NCBI RefSeq assembly: GCF_900450765.1
Contig: NZ_UGGU01000003.1
Span: 1,863,476 to 1,927,475 of the forward strand
Direction of reading: 5' to 3'
DNA length: 64,000 nucleotides
DNA from: Fusobacterium necrogenes
Lineage (GTDB): Bacteria; Fusobacteriota; Fusobacteriia; Fusobacteriales; Fusobacteriaceae
The translations under genes and the position numbers were made by a program. Below, in pieces: positions 18,770 to 32,708 of the stretch. Every line of letters starts with the position of its first letter. The first letter of the stretch is position 1. The notes under the pieces are model-generated. The model saw nothing but the letters and a program-made list of their open reading frames with translations. It searched no databases and was not told where the DNA came from.

Positions 18770-21379
18770 TTGAGAGAGTATAATTTTAAAGAAGTAGAAG
18801 CCAAGTGGCAAGAAAAATGGGAAAATGGACACATTTTCAAGACAGAAAATAAAGTTGAAGGTAAAGAGAATTATTATGTACTTGTAATGCTTCCATATCC
18901 ATCTGGGAAACTACATGTTGGACATGCTAGAAACTATACAATAGGAGATGTTATAGCTAGATATAAGAGAATGAAAGGTTATAATGTATTAAATCCTATG
19001 GGATGGGATTCTTTTGGATTACCAGCAGAAAATGCAGCTATTCAAAATGGAGCACACCCAGCTGCGTGGACAAAATCTAATATTGAAAATATGAGAAGAC
19101 AATTAAAATTATTAGGATTCTCGTATGATTGGGATAGGGAGATAGCTTCTTATACACCAGAATATTATAAATGGAACCAATGGATGTTCAAAAGACTTTA
19201 TGAAAAAGGATTAATTTACAAGAAAAAATCTCTTGTAAACTGGTGCCCAGACTGTAATACAGTATTAGCAAATGAGCAAGTTGAAGATGGAAAATGTTGG
19301 AGACATAGTAAAACTTCAGTTATTCAAAAAGAGTTAGAGCAATGGTTCTTTAAGATAACTGACTATGCTGACGAGTTATTAGAGGGGCATAAAGAGTTGA
19401 AAGATGGTTGGCCTGAAAAAGTTTTAACAATGCAAAAAAACTGGATAGGAAAATCATATGGAACAGAGATAGTATTTACTATTGCTGAAACAGGTAAGGA
19501 ATTACCTATGTTTACAACAAGAATAGATACAATATATGGAGTATCTTATTGTGTTGTTGCTCCAGAGCATCCTATTGTAGAGGAAATTATAAAAGGTAAT
19601 CCAGAGATAAAATCAAGCATTGAAGCAATGAAAAATACAGATTTAATTGAAAGATCAGCAGAAGGAAGAGAAAAAAATGGAGTATTTACAGGTTGGCATG
19701 TAATTAATCCAGTAACAAAAGAGAAAGTAGAATTATGGGTAGCTGACTATGTTCTAATGAACTATGGAACAGGAGCTGTAATGGCTGTTCCTTGTCATGA
19801 TGAAAGAGACTTTGCATTTGCAAAGAAATATAATCTACCATTAAATGTTGTAATTAATCCAGTTAATAAGGAAACAAAAGAAGTAATTGAGCTAAAAGCA
19901 GAAGAGATGACAGAGGCTTTCATTGAAGTTGGAGTAATGACAAATTCGGGAGAGTTTAACGGAATGAGCTCTAAAGAGGCCTTAACAAAAATAGCTGAGT
20001 ATGTAGAAGCTAATAATTATGGTAAAAGAACAGTAAAATACAGATTAAAAGATTGGGGAGTTTCAAGGCAAAGATATTGGGGAACACCTATCCCAGCACT
20101 ATATTGTGAAAAATGTGGAACTGTAATGGAAAAAGATGAAAATCTTCCAGTGAAACTTCCAGAAGATGTTTCATTTAATGGAGTAGGAAATCCATTAGAG
20201 ACATCAGAGAGTTTCAAACATGCTGTATGTCCAATTTGTGGTGGACCAGCTAGAAGAGATACAGATACTATGGATACTTTCGTAGATTCATCTTGGTATT
20301 TCTTAAGATATTGTGACCCTAAAAATGATAAACTTCCATTTGATAAAGAGATAGTTGATTCTTGGATGGGAGTAGATCAATATATAGGGGGAATTGAACA
20401 TGCAGTAATGCACTTATTATATGCTAGATTTTTCCAAAAAATATTAAGGGATTTAGGTCTTGTTTCAGCTAATGAACCATTTAAGAGATTATTAACTCAA
20501 GGGATGGTTTTAGGACCATCATACTATTCGTCAGCTGAGAATAAATTCTTATTCCCAAGCGAAGTTAATGTTAAAGGTGAAAAGGCATTTTCAAAAGTTA
20601 CTGGGGAAGAATTAGCAATAAAAGTTGAAAAAATGTCTAAATCTAAAAATAATGGTGTAGATCCTGAAGAGATGATAACAAAATATGGTGCAGATACAAC
20701 TAGATTATTTATAATGTTTGCTGCTCCACCAGAAAAAGAGTTAGAGTGGAATGAAAATGGCCTTGCTGGAGCTTCCAGATTTTTAAGTAAAATCTGGAGA
20801 TTAGTAATGGAACACAAAGAAAATTTAGAGTTTGGAAATATTGATCTAACAAAGGTGAGTAAAGAGGACAAAGCTCTACTAATAAAATTAAATCAAACTA
20901 TAAAGAAAGTAACTGAATCTATTGAAGATGACTATCACTTTAATACTTCAATAGCTGCTACTATGGAGTTAATAAATGAAACTCAAGATTATAAAGTAAA
21001 TATTTTAGAAGTTGGAAAAACAACTTCTGAATCTAAGAAAATATTTGCTGAAGTTATTAAAAATATCTTAGTAATGTTATCTCCATTTACTCCACATTTT
21101 TGTGATGAGTTATGGGAAGAGATGGGACATACAGGATATTTATTTAATGAAAAATGGCCTTCATATGATGAAAAGTTAACAGTTTCTTCAGATGTTGTAA
21201 TAGCTGTTCAAGTAAATGGAAAAGTTAGAGGGACAGTTGAAGTAGAGAGAGGAACTGATAAAGAAACTATTGGAAGATTAGCTTTAGAGTTAGATAATGT
21301 TAAAAAGCATATGGAAGGGAAAAATTTGGTAAAATTAATTGTTATTCCTGATAAAATAGTAAATATAGTTATAAAATGA
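18770..21379 (+). CDS. leuS: Leucyl-tRNA synthetase
   Basis: 869 residues. The class I signature is PYPSGKLHVGH near residue 43 and the second ATP motif is KMSKSKNNG. The CP1 editing domain (with TTRIDTIYGVSY) and the C-terminal domain (VQVNGKVRG) are complete. The TTG at 18770 lies 8 bases after GAGGTGA, so it is preferred over an in-frame ATG ten codons earlier. A strong terminator hairpin follows. Confidence 0.96.
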   Translation: MREYNFKEVEAKWQEKWENGHIFKTENKVEGKENYYVLVMLPYPSGKLHVGHARNYTIGDVIARYKRMKGYNVLNPMGWDSFGLPAENAAIQNGAHPAAWTKSNIENMRRQLKLLGFSYDWDREIASYTPEYYKWNQWMFKRLYEKGLIYKKKSLVNWCPDCNTVLANEQVEDGKCWRHSKTSVIQKELEQWFFKITDYADELLEGHKELKDGWPEKVLTMQKNWIGKSYGTEIVFTIAETGKELPMFTTRIDTIYGVSYCVVAPEHPIVEEIIKGNPEIKSSIEAMKNTDLIERSAEGREKNGVFTGWHVINPVTKEKVELWVADYVLMNYGTGAVMAVPCHDERDFAFAKKYNLPLNVVINPVNKETKEVIELKAEEMTEAFIEVGVMTNSGEFNGMSSKEALTKIAEYVEANNYGKRTVKYRLKDWGVSRQRYWGTPIPALYCEKCGTVMEKDENLPVKLPEDVSFNGVGNPLETSESFKHAVCPICGGPARRDTDTMDTFVDSSWYFLRYCDPKNDKLPFDKEIVDSWMGVDQYIGGIEHAVMHLLYARFFQKILRDLGLVSANEPFKRLLTQGMVLGPSYYSSAENKFLFPSEVNVKGEKAFSKVTGEELAIKVEKMSKSKNNGVDPEEMITKYGADTTRLFIMFAAPPEKELEWNENGLAGASRFLSKIWRLVMEHKENLEFGNIDLTKVSKEDKALLIKLNQTIKKVTESIEDDYHFNTSIAATMELINETQDYKVNILEVGKTTSESKKIFAEVIKNILVMLSPFTPHFCDELWEEMGHTGYLFNEKWPSYDEKLTVSSDVVIAVQVNGKVRGTVEVERGTDKETIGRLALELDNVKKHMEGKNLVKLIVIPDKIVNIVIK

Positions 21380-21401
21380 TGGTAACTATATAAATAAGGA
21401 A

Positions 21402-21442
21402 GGCTGAGTAAAATATTTTAAAATATTACTCAGCTTTTTTAT
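21402..21442 (+). terminator. Intrinsic terminator of leuS
   Basis: GCTGAGTAA... pairs with ...TTACTCAGC, followed by six T. Between here and the rRNA promoter (about 21443-21640) I see only AT-rich sequence and no gene. Confidence 0.92.
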
Positions 21443-21644
21443 TTTAAACTTATTCTATATTATGGAAGAGTTTATTTATGAATAGTTTTGAAGGAAAAGT
21501 TTTAATAGAAAATATAATAATAAATTGATAAAATAATTATTGAATAAAGAACTTTTGTTGAAGTTTAATTTACTAGCTTTAATGGAGGTTTTTTCAATAT
21601 TAAGAGACAAAAAATATAAAAAATTTTAAAAAAATAAAAAAGTA

Positions 21645-21673
21645 TTGACGAAATATAAAAAGTATGATACTAT
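21645..21673 (+). promoter_or_regulatory. rRNA operon 1 promoter
   Basis: TTGACG at 21645-21650 and TACTAT at 21668-21673, 17-base spacer. The second rRNA operon has the same TTGACG box. Confidence 0.75.
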
Positions 21674-21724
21674 ATTTTATGTTCGTGAGAGAGCGTGATT
21701 AATGGTGATAAGGACATTAGCAAC

Positions 21725-21737
21725 AGAATAGAGAAAG
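21725..21737 (+). other. 16S rRNA processing stem, 5' arm (operon 1)
   Basis: AGAATAGAGAAAG here is the exact reverse complement of CTTTCTCTATTCT at 23326-23338, just past the 16S 3' end. The two arms would bring the ends of pre-16S together, as in known RNase III substrates. Operon 2 has the same arms. Confidence 0.75.
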
Positions 21738-21804
21738 ATAAGTAATGCAAACACAACAATAAATTGGTGTAAATAATCAGTATATTTTACTGAGTTTAAT
21801 AGAT

Positions 21805-23313
<1,509 letters not shown>

Positions 23314-23441
23314 TAAGGAGCAATACTTTCTCTATTCTATTGATAATGTTCTTATAATCAAGGAGTGACGGAGTTACGACTATGATTATAAAGATGTCGC
23401 ATTCGGAGAATGGGACGCAACATTATTATTAATGGACATTG

Positions 23442-23456
23442 GAAACTATATAGTAA
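23442..23456 (+). other. 23S rRNA processing stem, 5' arm (operon 1)
   Basis: GAAACTATATAGTAA is the exact reverse complement of 26515-26529, downstream of 23S; an adjacent ATCAG/CTGAT pair extends the stem. Confidence 0.75.
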
Positions 23457-23522
23457 ATCAGATAATACAATTTAACTCTAATTTTAATAGAGTTAGCTGT
23501 CAATCAATATTTAAAAACTAAA

Positions 23523-26435
<2,913 letters not shown>

Positions 26436-26552
26436 CAAATAATCAAGAAGTAACGAAGTTACGACTATGATTATTTAGACGCAGATGACTGAAAGGAATC
26501 AGCGTTACCTGATATTACTATATAGTTTCAAATGCCTATGTAAATAGACATT

Positions 26553-26672
26553 AGCTTGGTGAGAAGAGCTACGGGGGTACACCCAGACACATTCCGAACC
26601 TGGAAGTTAAGCCCGTAAACGCTGAAAGTACTTGGAGGGAAGCCTCCTGGGAGGATAGGAACTTGCCAAGCT
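26553..26672 (+). rRNA. 5S ribosomal RNA, operon 1
   Basis: AGCTTGGT pairs with GCCAAGCT to close the molecule; the conserved CCGAACCTGGAAGTTAAGCCC loop region is present. Confidence 0.95.
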
Positions 26673-26684
26673 CTCAATAAGAGT

Positions 26685-26760
26685 GCTTCCTTAGCTCAGT
26701 CGGTAGAGCATGCGGCTGTTAACCGCAGTGTCAATGGTTCGAGTCCATTAGGAAGCGCCA
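26685..26760 (+). tRNA. tRNA-Asn (GUU)
   Basis: Acceptor GCTTCCT/AGGAAGC, anticodon loop CTGTTAA, encoded CCA. It follows 5S by 12 bases as the last gene of rRNA operon 1. Confidence 0.95.
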
Positions 26761-26800
26761 TTTTTTATTTTTTGGAAACTTTATATTTTAAGGGGGTAAA

Positions 26801-27271
26801 ATGAAAAAAACAAATGCAATGAGAGAATTGGATAAAAATAAGATAAAATATGAATTTAAAGAATATGAAGTAGATGAAAATGATTTAAGTGCAATAGCTG
26901 TTTCATTAAAAACTGGAGAGGATATTACCAAAATATTTAAAACTTTAGTTTTATTAAATGAAAAAAGGGAGATGTTAGTGGCTTGTATTCCAGGCGCTGA
27001 TAATATTGATTTAAAAAAATTAGCAAAAGTGGCTGGATGTAAAAAAGTTGAAATGTTGGAATTAAAAGAGCTATTTAATATGACTGGATATATAAGAGGT
27101 GGTTGTTCCCCTATTGGTATAAAAAAAAGACATCAAAGTTTTATACATCAAAGTGCTTTAACTAAGGATTATATAATGATAAGTGCAGGAGTACGTGGAT
27201 TACAATTAATAATAGAACCTGATGAATTAATAACTTATCTGAATATGGTAGTAGGGGATATAATTGTATGA
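26801..27271 (+). CDS. ybaK: Cys-tRNA(Pro) deacylase, YbaK/EbsC family
   Basis: 156 residues of the YbaK/ProX editing fold: KTLVLLNEKREMLVACIPG, DLKKLAKVAGCKKVEM and GYIRGGCSPIG, the last holding the conserved G-G-x-S/C-P-x-G loop. It hydrolyses misacylated tRNA, usually Cys-tRNA(Pro), in trans. AAGGGGG lies before the ATG. It stands alone between the rRNA operon and a transporter operon, ended by a hairpin. Confidence 0.92.
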   Translation: MKKTNAMRELDKNKIKYEFKEYEVDENDLSAIAVSLKTGEDITKIFKTLVLLNEKREMLVACIPGADNIDLKKLAKVAGCKKVEMLELKELFNMTGYIRGGCSPIGIKKRHQSFIHQSALTKDYIMISAGVRGLQLIIEPDELITYLNMVVGDIIV

Positions 27272-27294
27272 TATATAACGAAATAAATATAAAT

Positions 27295-27343
27295 AGGGTA
27301 TAACTGAATTGTTACAGAATAATTTTGTTTATACCCTTTTATT
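27295..27343 (+). terminator. Intrinsic terminator of ybaK
   Basis: GGGTATAA pairs with the 3' TTTATACCC (with G-U and loop bases) and is followed by TTTTATT. Confidence 0.7.
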
Positions 27344-27424
27344 ATAGAAAAAATATGATACAATAGTAATAAGTTAATTTATACTGAAAACTTATAAAAA
27401 ATGAACGAAAATTTGGAGGTTATG

Positions 27425-28915
27425 ATGAAAAAAATAAAAGTGTTGGGGAAGTTTGTTGTTGTTAGTTTATTAGGAATACTTCTTTTAAGTTGTGGAACAG
27501 AACAGAGTAAAAATGTAAAAGAGATAAAAACAACAATGAGTATGGATATAGATAGTCTTAATCCTTATAAGATAGTGTCTAGTGGAACAGAAGAGATAAT
27601 GTTAAATGTATATGAAGGTTTATTTATGCCTAGTGTAGATGGAGAATTAATTCCTACGATTGCAGAAAATTATAGAATTTCAGAAGATGGAAAGCGATAT
27701 ATTTTTAAGATAAGAAAAGGTATAAAATTTCATAATGGAAATCCTTTAGATGTAAAAGATGTAGAATTTTCTTTGAATAGAATGTCAGGAAGAGATGGGT
27801 CTCCAACTGTCAGTGCTCTTTTTAATGAAATAGAGGATATAAGAATAATATCAGAAGATGAAATAGAGATCAAGCTAATAAAAGCTGATTCAGCTTTTAT
27901 ATATGCTCTGACAAAAGCTATAGTACCTGATGAAAATGCGGAAAACTTGGATGAAAATCCAATAGGAACAGGTCCTTTTAAAGTATCAAGATATGATAGA
28001 GAACAACAAGTTGTACTAGAAAAATTTGATGATTATTGGGGAGTTAAAGCCAATATTGATAAAGTAACAATTCTTATAGTTCCTAATGCTGAAACAGCGT
28101 TTTTAAAGCTTCTATCTGGTGAAATAAATATGCTTTCAAGAATAGACTCCAAAAGAATCAATGAATTAGAAAATTTTAAAAATGTGTCAGCACCACAAAA
28201 TACAGTACAGATTTTTGCTTTAAACAATAATGTGAAGCCTTTTGATGATATTAGAGTAAGAAAAGCACTTAATATGGCATTGAATAAGGATGAAATTATT
28301 TCAGCAGTAGTAGGTGGAAATGGAATAAAATTAGAAACTAATATGAGTCCTGTGATGAAGAAATATTGTATAGAAAATATAGGAGAAAAACAAGATATAG
28401 ATGGAGCTAGAAAGCTTCTTAAGGAAAGTGGAAATTTAAACCTTTCTTTTACAATAAGAGTTCCAAGTAATTATCCTCTACATGTAAATACTGCTCAAAT
28501 AATTGCTGAACAATTAAAAAAAATAGATGTAGATGTAAAAATTGAAACAATTGAATGGACTACTTGGCTATCTGAAGTTTATTCTGGAAGAAAATACGAA
28601 GCAACAATAGTTGGACTGTCAGGGAAGTTAGATCCGTATTCTATTCTAAGAAGATATACTAGTAATTATAAAAATAATTTCTTTAATTTTGTAGATAGAG
28701 AGTATGATCTTTTAATTGAAGAGGCAAAGCAAACCACTCAAGATGAAATTATAGTAGAAAATTATAAAAAAGCTCAAGAAATATTGAGAGAAAAACAAGC
28801 AGCTATATATATAATGGACCCTGAGCTTATAACTTCATTTGATAAAAAAATAAGTGGCTTTGAATACTATCCATTACCATACATTAATTTTGCTAAGATA
28901 AAAATTGGAGAGTAA
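27425..28915 (+). CDS. ABC transporter substrate-binding lipoprotein, SBP_bac_5 (dipeptide/oligopeptide/nickel) family
   Basis: 496 residues. A type II signal peptide ends in the lipobox LLSCG (Cys near residue 22), so the mature protein is lipid-anchored in the periplasm. Family features: DIDSLNPYKI, EGLFMPSVDGELIPTIAENY, IRKGIKFHNGNPLDVKDVEFS and RVRKALNMALNKDEI. The ligand could be a peptide, nickel chelate or another small compound; motifs do not decide. The second ATG of an ATGATG pair is chosen for its spacing from GGAGG. It heads a five-gene operon with every following gene overlapping or within a base or two. Confidence 0.92.
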   Translation: MKKIKVLGKFVVVSLLGILLLSCGTEQSKNVKEIKTTMSMDIDSLNPYKIVSSGTEEIMLNVYEGLFMPSVDGELIPTIAENYRISEDGKRYIFKIRKGIKFHNGNPLDVKDVEFSLNRMSGRDGSPTVSALFNEIEDIRIISEDEIEIKLIKADSAFIYALTKAIVPDENAENLDENPIGTGPFKVSRYDREQQVVLEKFDDYWGVKANIDKVTILIVPNAETAFLKLLSGEINMLSRIDSKRINELENFKNVSAPQNTVQIFALNNNVKPFDDIRVRKALNMALNKDEIISAVVGGNGIKLETNMSPVMKKYCIENIGEKQDIDGARKLLKESGNLNLSFTIRVPSNYPLHVNTAQIIAEQLKKIDVDVKIETIEWTTWLSEVYSGRKYEATIVGLSGKLDPYSILRRYTSNYKNNFFNFVDREYDLLIEEAKQTTQDEIIVENYKKAQEILREKQAAIYIMDPELITSFDKKISGFEYYPLPYINFAKIKIGE

Positions 28916-28916
28916 G

Positions 28917-29831
28917 ATGTATTATTTAAAAAAAATATTAAAGATGGTATTTTCTATATATTTAATAGGAAGCATTTCATTTTTACTTCTTGAAATGATA
29001 CCTGGAGATCCAGCTTTAGCTATATTAGGATTAGAAAGTTCAGCCGAAGATATAGCAATGTTAAGAAATATTTTAGGTCTAAATAAGAGGTTACAAAAGA
29101 GATATTTAGAATGGGGCAAAGGTGTTTTAACTGGAAATTTTGGGAACTCTTTTAAATATGGAGAGCCAGTTTCAAATTTGATAATGGAAAGGCTTCCATT
29201 AACTTTAAAAGTGGCTATTTTAACAATAATTATGGTTTTAATAGTTTCGATTCCTCTTTCTTTTATGATTTATAGAATAAAGAATAAGAAAGTAAGAAAA
29301 ATAATAGATTTTATAATAGGACTATGTATATCTATGCCATCTTTTTGGCTAGGAATAATTTCAATGTTTTTATTTAGTGTAATTTTAAAATGGTTTTCAG
29401 TGGGATATGATAATACAATTATCTCTCTTTTATTACCTTGTTTTGTTATAGCCATACCTAATATAGGAATTTTTATTAGCTATATAAAAAATAATTTAGA
29501 AGTAGAGTTAAGAGAGGAATATACAAAGTATCTTTTTGTAAATGGAGTTAAAAGCTTTTGGCTAAATTTTTATATTTTAAAAAATTCGGTTATACCAATA
29601 ATTCCACTAATAGGTTTGATGTTAATTGATTTGATTACTGGAGTTGTAATAATTGAGCAAATTTTTTCAATACCAGGCATAGGTAGACTTATGATAACTG
29701 CAGTTGTTAACAGGGATTTACCACTAGTACAAGGACTTATATTTTATACTTCTGTAGTTATGGTAATGCTTAATTTTTTAATAGATTTAATCTATTCTAT
29801 AGTTGATCCTAGGATAAGGAGTGAGAGATAA
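28917..29831 (+). CDS. ABC transporter permease, DppB/OppB type
   Basis: 304 residues, about six membrane helices. The N-terminal MIPGDPALAILG and C-terminal EQIFSIPGIGRLMITAVVNRDLP (EAA-type cytoplasmic loop and the loop that follows) are classic DppB/OppB features. It forms the inner-membrane channel with the next gene product. The ATG at 28917 is one base after the lipoprotein stop; GGAGAG lies upstream. Confidence 0.93.
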   Translation: MYYLKKILKMVFSIYLIGSISFLLLEMIPGDPALAILGLESSAEDIAMLRNILGLNKRLQKRYLEWGKGVLTGNFGNSFKYGEPVSNLIMERLPLTLKVAILTIIMVLIVSIPLSFMIYRIKNKKVRKIIDFIIGLCISMPSFWLGIISMFLFSVILKWFSVGYDNTIISLLLPCFVIAIPNIGIFISYIKNNLEVELREEYTKYLFVNGVKSFWLNFYILKNSVIPIIPLIGLMLIDLITGVVIIEQIFSIPGIGRLMITAVVNRDLPLVQGLIFYTSVVMVMLNFLIDLIYSIVDPRIRSER

Positions 29832-30592
29832 TGAAAAAGAAAAGATACTTGTTATTACTTATATTTTTTATACTCTGTTTTTTCTTTTATCAAAATCCTT
29901 ATGCAATGGAAGAGAGCAAAATATTAGCAACACCAAGTTTTGATAATATTTTAGGTTGTGATAATTTAGGAAGGGATATATTTAGTAGATTATTATTAGG
30001 AAGTTTTTATACTTTGACTATAGCTTTTTTATCTATAAGTTTAGCAGTTATTACTGGGGTATTAGTAGGTGGTGTAGCTGGTTATTACGGGAAAATAATA
30101 GATGGAATAGTAATATCAATCATGGAGGTAATTAGTTCAATTCCTGGAATATTAATAGCATTAGGAATAATAATAATTTTAGGTACTGGCTTTCATTCTC
30201 TAATAGTTGCAATATTTGTGATTTATATTCCCAGATGTGTAACTGTTGTAAGAGGATTAGTAAAAAAAGAAAAAAATATGGAGTATGTAATAGCTGCTAA
30301 AACTTATGGAGTTTCAAATAGTAGGATACTCCTCATACATATTTTGCCAAACATATTAAAACCTATTTCAGTAGCTTTTACAACAGGATTTGCTGGAGCT
30401 ATTTTAACTGAAGCAGGCTTAGGATATTTAGGCCTAGGGATACAACCACCATATCCAACTTGGGGAAATATTTTGAATCAATCTCAATCGTATTTTTTAT
30501 CAGCCCCTTGGTTTACTATAGCACCTGGACTACTTATAGTCTTTACTGTTTATCAAATAAAAAAGTTAGAAAAAAGAGGTAAAAAATATTGA
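29831..30592 (+). CDS. ABC transporter permease, DppC/OppC type
   Basis: 253 residues. After an N-terminal helix comes GCDNLGRDIFSRLLLG, the hallmark of DppC/OppC permeases, and later EAGLGYLGLGIQPPYPTWG. At 253 residues it is shorter than the usual 280-300, mainly in the N-terminal and periplasmic parts. The ATG overlaps the previous stop (TAATG). Confidence 0.93.
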   Translation: MKKKRYLLLLIFFILCFFFYQNPYAMEESKILATPSFDNILGCDNLGRDIFSRLLLGSFYTLTIAFLSISLAVITGVLVGGVAGYYGKIIDGIVISIMEVISSIPGILIALGIIIILGTGFHSLIVAIFVIYIPRCVTVVRGLVKKEKNMEYVIAAKTYGVSNSRILLIHILPNILKPISVAFTTGFAGAILTEAGLGYLGLGIQPPYPTWGNILNQSQSYFLSAPWFTIAPGLLIVFTVYQIKKLEKRGKKY

Positions 30593-31323
30593 AATTAATA
30601 GATATTAAAGGATTAAATTTAAAGATAGATGGAAAGTTACTTTTAAAGAATATCAATTTTTCTATAACTTCAGGAGAAATTTTAGCATTAGTTGGGGAAT
30701 CAGGGAGTGGAAAGACTTTAACTACTAAATTTATATTAGAGATTTTACCTGAAAGAAGTATAATTGAGTATGAAAAGTTTGAAAAAAAATGTAAAATAGG
30801 AGCAGTTTTTCAAAATGCTTTTACATCTTTAAATCCAACTATACGAGTAGGGCATCAATTAAAAAAGATTTATGAAGGTCATTTTGGAAAAAATATTCAG
30901 TGGGAGAGCAAAATAGTAGACTTATTAATGAAATTAGGAATAAAAGAACCTAGAAAAATATTGAAGAAATATCCACATGAAACAAGTGGAGGAGAAAGAC
31001 AAAGAATAGTTATAGCAGGAGCAATAATAGGACAGCCTGATTTGCTCATAGCAGATGAAGTAACAACTGCTTTGGATTTGAAGAGTAAAAAAGAGGTTAT
31101 TGATCTTTTTAAGGAGGTTCAGAAGGTAACAGGAGTGGCTATTCTTTTTATTTCACATGACTTAGAATCAGTAAAAGATTTTGCACAAAGAGTATGTGTA
31201 ATGTATGGGGGAGAGATAGTAGAGGAGAATAGTTGTAAGAAGATATTTGAAACTCAAGTTCACCCTTATGTAAAAAGATTAATGTATCTATCTAATAGTC
31301 TTTGGATAAGAGGTGAGAAATGA
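30589..31323 (+). CDS. ABC transporter ATP-binding protein, DppD type
   Basis: 244 residues. Walker A GESGSGKT, signature TSGGERQRI and Walker B LLIADEVTTALD are intact. It is shorter than typical DppD (about 320-330) because the C-terminal oligopeptide/nickel extension, which often binds an Fe-S cluster, is missing. TTG start with AGAGGT upstream, overlapping the previous stop by four bases. Confidence 0.92.
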   Translation: MKLIDIKGLNLKIDGKLLLKNINFSITSGEILALVGESGSGKTLTTKFILEILPERSIIEYEKFEKKCKIGAVFQNAFTSLNPTIRVGHQLKKIYEGHFGKNIQWESKIVDLLMKLGIKEPRKILKKYPHETSGGERQRIVIAGAIIGQPDLLIADEVTTALDLKSKKEVIDLFKEVQKVTGVAILFISHDLESVKDFAQRVCVMYGGEIVEENSCKKIFETQVHPYVKRLMYLSNSLWIRGEK

Positions 31324-32069
31324 TATTAAGTATAAAAAATTTATCAAAGATCTATGAGAAAAAAAAGTTTTTTTCTAATGAAAAAAAAGAAGTACTTAAA
31401 AATATTAATTTTGAAGTAAAAAAAGGAGAGATTTTCTCTATAATAGGTCAGTCAGGAGTTGGAAAATCAACTATTGGAAAGATAATATTAGGGATAGAGA
31501 GGGAAAGTTCTGGAGAGATAAAGTTTTTAGGAAAATCTCTTTCTGAAAGAGAGAAAAAAGATATACAGATGATTTTCCAAGATCCATATAGCTCTTTAAA
31601 TCCAGCTATGAAGATAAAGGATATATTAGCAGAACCTATTAAAGCTAATGAAAGATTAAATAAAAAAGAGATAAGGAGTAGAATAGTAAATATTATAAAA
31701 GAAGTAGGATTAAGTGAGGAGTATTTAGATAAGTACCCAAACGAGCTAAGCGGAGGACAAAGACAAAGAGTTGTCATAGGTTGTGCTATGATATTAAGAC
31801 CTAAATTGGTAGTTTGTGATGAACCAGTTGCTTCATTAGATTTAAGAGTACAAAAACAGATATTGGATTTAATAAAAAAATTCAATAAGAAGTATGGAAT
31901 AACTTTTATATTTATTTCACATGATTTAGGAGTTGTATATAATATTTCTGATAGAGTAATGCTATTATATAAAGGTGAGATTCAAGAGATTAGAGAAATA
32001 GAGGATTTTTTTCTGGCACCAAAAAGCGAGTATGGAAAATATTTGTTGCAGGGAATAAAGGTAAATTAA
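31320..32069 (+). CDS. ABC transporter ATP-binding protein, DppF type
   Basis: 249 residues. Walker A GQSGVGKST, Q-loop FQDPYSSLNP, signature LSGGQRQRV and Walker B LVVCDEPVASLD. Like its partner it lacks the long C-terminal extension of peptide-specific members. Both ATPases being short is more like nickel-type (NikD/NikE) pairs, so metal uptake should be kept as an option. It is the last gene of the operon. Confidence 0.92.
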   Translation: MILSIKNLSKIYEKKKFFSNEKKEVLKNINFEVKKGEIFSIIGQSGVGKSTIGKIILGIERESSGEIKFLGKSLSEREKKDIQMIFQDPYSSLNPAMKIKDILAEPIKANERLNKKEIRSRIVNIIKEVGLSEEYLDKYPNELSGGQRQRVVIGCAMILRPKLVVCDEPVASLDLRVQKQILDLIKKFNKKYGITFIFISHDLGVVYNISDRVMLLYKGEIQEIREIEDFFLAPKSEYGKYLLQGIKVN

Positions 32070-32150
32070 AATACAAATTATAAAAGATTGATATAGAGTT
32101 GAAGTAGATGGTTATTATAAATTTTTAAATTAAAATTTAAATATAAAAAT

Positions 32151-32198
32151 TCAAGAATGACTTTTATTTAGAAAGTAAAGGTCATTCTTGATTTATTT
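32151..32198. terminator. Bidirectional terminator between converging genes
   Basis: CAAGAATGACTTTT pairs with AAAGGTCATTCTTG (with G-U), with T-rich and A-rich flanks. It separates the ABC operon from the Nudix gene. Its left arm shares TTCAAGAATGACTTT with the region just before the repeat at 12346. Confidence 0.85.
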
Positions 32199-32695
32199 TA
32201 TCTTTTATAAAGATGTAGAGCTAGTATTGTTTTCATATCTTGGGAAATATTTTCCACTTCTTTTAAATCAAACCAGCTTCCAGTTAAATCTTCTCCTATA
32301 TCTAGTTTTAAATTTTTAGGAATAATAGAGTCATTCTTTAGTTTTATAACATAGATATAAATCTTTTCTTGAGTATATCCTGGAGATACAGTAAGTGGTT
32401 GCTTAGGCATGTAGATAATATCATAATTTTCTGGAAGATAACCAGTTTCCTCTTCAATTTCTCTATAAAGAGTTGAAAGTGCAGATTCTCCACTTTCTAT
32501 TAAACCAGCAGGTATTTCATACATTTCACCAGCTATACCAGGTCTATATTGCTTTACTAAAAAAGTTTTATCTCCTTTAGCATTAACTACAAGAGCTCCT
32601 ATAGCATCTTGCTTAATAATGTATTCTAAGGTAGTTCCAGTAGTAGGATGTGTTTCAATAGCAATCTTTAAAAATTTTAAATTATTTAACTCCAT
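32198..32695 (-). CDS. Nudix hydrolase, ADP-ribose pyrophosphatase-like
   Basis: 165 residues. The Nudix box runs [20 protein letters not shown] plus TGY (G-x5-E-x7-R-E-x2-E-E-x-G). Upstream [18 protein letters not shown] and EIPAG are typical of ADP-ribose/ADP-sugar pyrophosphatases (NudF type). It hydrolyses a nucleoside diphosphate linked to another group; the precise substrate is unproven. The start at 32695 follows AAAGGAGA; a longer frame would run into the next gene upstream. It lies 13 bases after the DUF1576-type gene, so probably one operon. Confidence 0.9.
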   Translation of the reverse strand: MELNNLKFLKIAIETHPTTGTTLEYIIKQDAIGALVVNAKGDKTFLVKQYRPGIAGEMYEIPAGLIESGESALSTLYREIEEETGYLPENYDIIYMPKQPLTVSPGYTQEKIYIYVIKLKNDSIIPKNLKLDIGEDLTGSWFDLKEVENISQDMKTILALHLYKR

Positions 32696-32708
32696 AACAA
32701 ATCTCCTT

